Assembly: GCA_036937835.1 (NCBI GenBank)
Contig: CM072863.1
Location: 26,641,046 to 26,705,045, forward strand
DNA: 64,000 nt
DNA from: Pampus argenteus
Taxonomy: Eukaryota; Chordata; Actinopteri; Scombriformes; Stromateidae
Reading direction: 5' to 3'
Position numbers and translations under genes: made by a program. Positions within the stretch are counted from its first letter, which is position 1, and each line of letters begins with the position of its first letter. The notes beneath the pieces were generated by a model. The model had not been told where the DNA came from. It did not search any database and was given only the letters and a program-made list of their open reading frames with translations. Below, one piece after another: positions 62,101 to 64,000 of the stretch.

Positions 62101-64000
62101 CGGCTCCTTTTTTCAGGTTCACCGGTAAGTATAATAATTTTTTACAGGCTCCCAGGTAAGTGTATTAGGGTTAGGGTTAGGATTAGGATTAGGATTAGGG
62201 TCAGGAGAGGCCAGAGTTCGGCGTCCTCCCCTCGAGACAGCCTCAGGAGGAGACACAGACGGCGCTGGCAGGTTAGGTGTGGGGGTGGAGAAAAGGCTGG
62301 CCAGAGCCAGCCCTTATATGCACTGGCCAGACATGTGCTCCATAATTCCCTCAGCCATCAAGTGTGTCCTCAGACCCTCCCCCTATAGTTTCAGACCCCT
62401 CCTTTTCCCAAAATCCTGTATCCCACGGCCTAATTGCCCTTGTTTACATTCAAATATTTGCACTTAAAGTGCTTGAATAAAACAATTTCACCCCCTTTCC
62501 TGTGTTTTGGCTCTGTTATTTATGTGTACTCTGCCTGGTTGCAACAGTTTCGGAGCTAATTGTCCTTCATCAGGCTAGACAGAGTACACGGCTCCTTTTT
62601 TCAGGTTCACCGGTAAGTATAATAATTTTTTACAGGCTCCCAGGTAAGTGTATTAGGGTTAGGGTTAGGATTAGGATTAGGATTAGGGTCAGGAGAGGCC
62701 AGAGTTCGGCGTCCTCCCCTCGAGACAGCCTCAGGAGGAGACACAGACGGCGCTGGCAGGTTAGGTGTGGGGGTGTGGAGAAAAGGCTGGCCAGAGCCAG
62801 CCCTTATATGCACTGGCCAGACATGTGCTCCATAATTCCCTCAGCCATCAAGTGTGTCCTCAGACCCTCCCCCTATAGTTTCAGACCCCTCCTTTTCCCA
62901 AAATCCTGTATCCCACGGCCTAATTGCCCTTGTTTACATTCAAATATTTGCACTTAAAGTGCTTGAATAAAACAATTTCACCCCCTTTCCTGTGTTTTGG
63001 CTCTGTTATTTATGTGTACTCTGCCTGGTTGCAACAGTTTCGGAGCTAATTGTCCTTCATCAGGCTAGACAGAGTACACGGCTCCTTTTTTCAGGTTCAC
63101 CGGTAAGTATAATAATTTTTTACAGGCTCCCAGGTAAGTGTATTAGGGTTAGGGTTAGGATTAGGATTAGGATTAGGGTCAGGAGAGGCCAGAGTTCGGC
63201 GTCCTCCCCCTCGAGACAGCCTCAGGAGGAGACACAGACGGCGCTGGCAGGTTAGGTGTGGGGGTGTGGAGAAAAGGCTGGCCAGAGCCAGCCCTTATAT
63301 GCACTGGCCAGACATGTGCTCCATAATTCCCTCAGCCATCAAGTGTGTCCTCAGACCCTCCCCCTATAGTTTCAGACCCCTCCTTTTCCCAAAATCCTGT
63401 ATCCCACGGCCTAATTGCCCTTGTTTACATTCAAATATTTGCACTTAAAGTGCTTGAATAAAACAATTTCACCCCCTTTCCTGTGTTTTGGCTCTGTTAT
63501 TTATGTGTACTCTGCCTGGTTGCAACAGTTTCGGAGCTAATTGTCCTTCATCAGGCTAGACAGAGTACACGGCTCCTTTTTTCAGGTTCACCGGTAAGTA
63601 TAATAATTTTTTACAGGCTCCCAGGTAAGTGTATTAGGGTTAGGGTTAGGATTAGGATTAGGATTAGGGTCAGGAGAGGCCAGAGTTCGGCGTCCTCCCC
63701 TCGAGACAGCCTCAGGAGGAGACACAGACGGCGCTGGCAGGTTAGGTGTGGGGGTGTGGAGAAAAGGCTGGCCAGAGCCAGCCCTTATATGCACTGGCCA
63801 GACATGTGCTCCATAATTCCCTCAGCCATCAAGTGTGTCCTCAGACCCTCCCCCTATAGTTTCAGACCCCTCCTTTTCCCAAAATCCTGTATCCCACGGC
63901 CTAATTGCCCTTGTTTACATTCAAATATTTGCACTTAAAGTGCTTGAATAAAACAATTTCACCCCCTTTCCTGTGTTTTGGCTCTGTTATTTATGTGTAC

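Larger units (their letters stand above)
46591..64000 (-). repeat. 490-bp ribozyme satellite array, about 35.5 monomers, runs off the window
   Basis: Monomers repeat with a period of exactly 490 bp from 46.6 kb to the right edge. The block at 46823 recurs 34 more times, to 63483. Copies appear identical except for three small indels: an extra C near 60941, loss of TG near 62286, and an extra C near 63209. Each monomer holds a TATA-like box (minus), an AATAAA (plus, 46797-46802 in the first) followed by GT-rich text, a hammerhead (minus), two GTAAGT sites (plus), (TTAGGG)2 plus three TTAGGA, and a GC-rich segment. The 151- and 68-codon frames exist only because the period and lack of stops repeat them. 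Orientation is assigned from the ribozyme. Confidence 0.97.

Noticed and set aside
46823..63938. 35 copies of a 151-codon + frame and a 68-codon minus frame
   Set aside because: They recur only because the 490-bp satellite repeats. The Arg-Val and Pro-Asn runs are translations of TTAGGG-type repeats, and they overlap the ribozyme and TATA-like box on the other strand.
46591..64000. CRISPR array
   Set aside because: There is no short repeat with unique spacers; the whole 490 bp is constant, and the context is a vertebrate subtelomere.
1..64000. tRNA or rRNA genes
   Set aside because: I saw no cloverleaf with A/B boxes or rRNA core sequence on either strand by eye; a tRNAscan-SE run would be decisive.

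Overview
The window looks like teleost fish DNA running from transposon-rich chromatin (left) into subtelomere (right). Evidence: Rex1/Babar-like and L2-like LINEs, a Helitron-type protein with OTU and DUF6570 regions, a gamma-type endogenous retrovirus, a Penelope-like element (PLE) with GIY-YIG endonuclease, and many TTAGGG repeats. TTAGGG reads 5'->3' on the + strand, so the chromosome end is expected to the right. I see no certain single-copy host gene.

Layout. 1-5.3 kb: minus-strand, spliced, multidomain Helitron-type gene (SGNH hydrolase, Pro-rich repeat, C76-like cysteine peptidase, OTU, DUF6570), frameshifted near 2.55 kb and running off the left edge. 5.3-8.2 kb: mini- and microsatellites and dispersed direct repeats. 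8.2-11.8 kb: a LINE 3' remnant, a complete solo LTR with 5-bp target duplication, one orphan exon candidate. 11.8-37.2 kb: an AT-rich ~178-bp satellite that changes orientation at ~32 kb. A decayed minus-strand retrovirus (12.6-29.4 kb) sits inside it, and that retrovirus has itself been hit by two full-coding Rex1-like LINEs (inside env) and an L2-like LINE (inside integrase).

37.2-64 kb is the most interesting part. It is built almost entirely from PLE-derived units separated by TTAGGG tracts. One PLE (38.2-44.2 kb) has two near-identical ~1.05-kb pseudo-LTRs, an ORF1 with an SGNH esterase domain, and an ORF2 with RT plus GIY-YIG. ORF2 is in the -1 frame relative to ORF1, and the overlap carries a correctly phased U UUA AAC heptamer, a 7-nt spacer and a potential stem: a candidate programmed -1 frameshift. 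Fragments of two other PLE families follow, each joined to TTAGGG. From 46.6 kb to the right edge is a nearly perfect 490-bp tandem array (35 complete copies of the marker region). Each monomer carries a TATA-like box, a hammerhead ribozyme motif (minus strand), U1-complementary GTAAGT sites and TTAGGG.

Synthesis (inference): every PLE-derived piece has its 3' side facing the centromere and its 5' side facing the telomere. That is the geometry expected if element RNA is reverse-transcribed from a telomeric 3' end and later recapped by telomerase, like HeT-A/TART or rotifer terminons. Hammerheads in the PLE pseudo-LTRs and in the satellite suggest the satellite is a ribozyme-bearing, non-coding PLE derivative that amplified in tandem. 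I could not run searches or folding; all similarity calls come from reading motifs.
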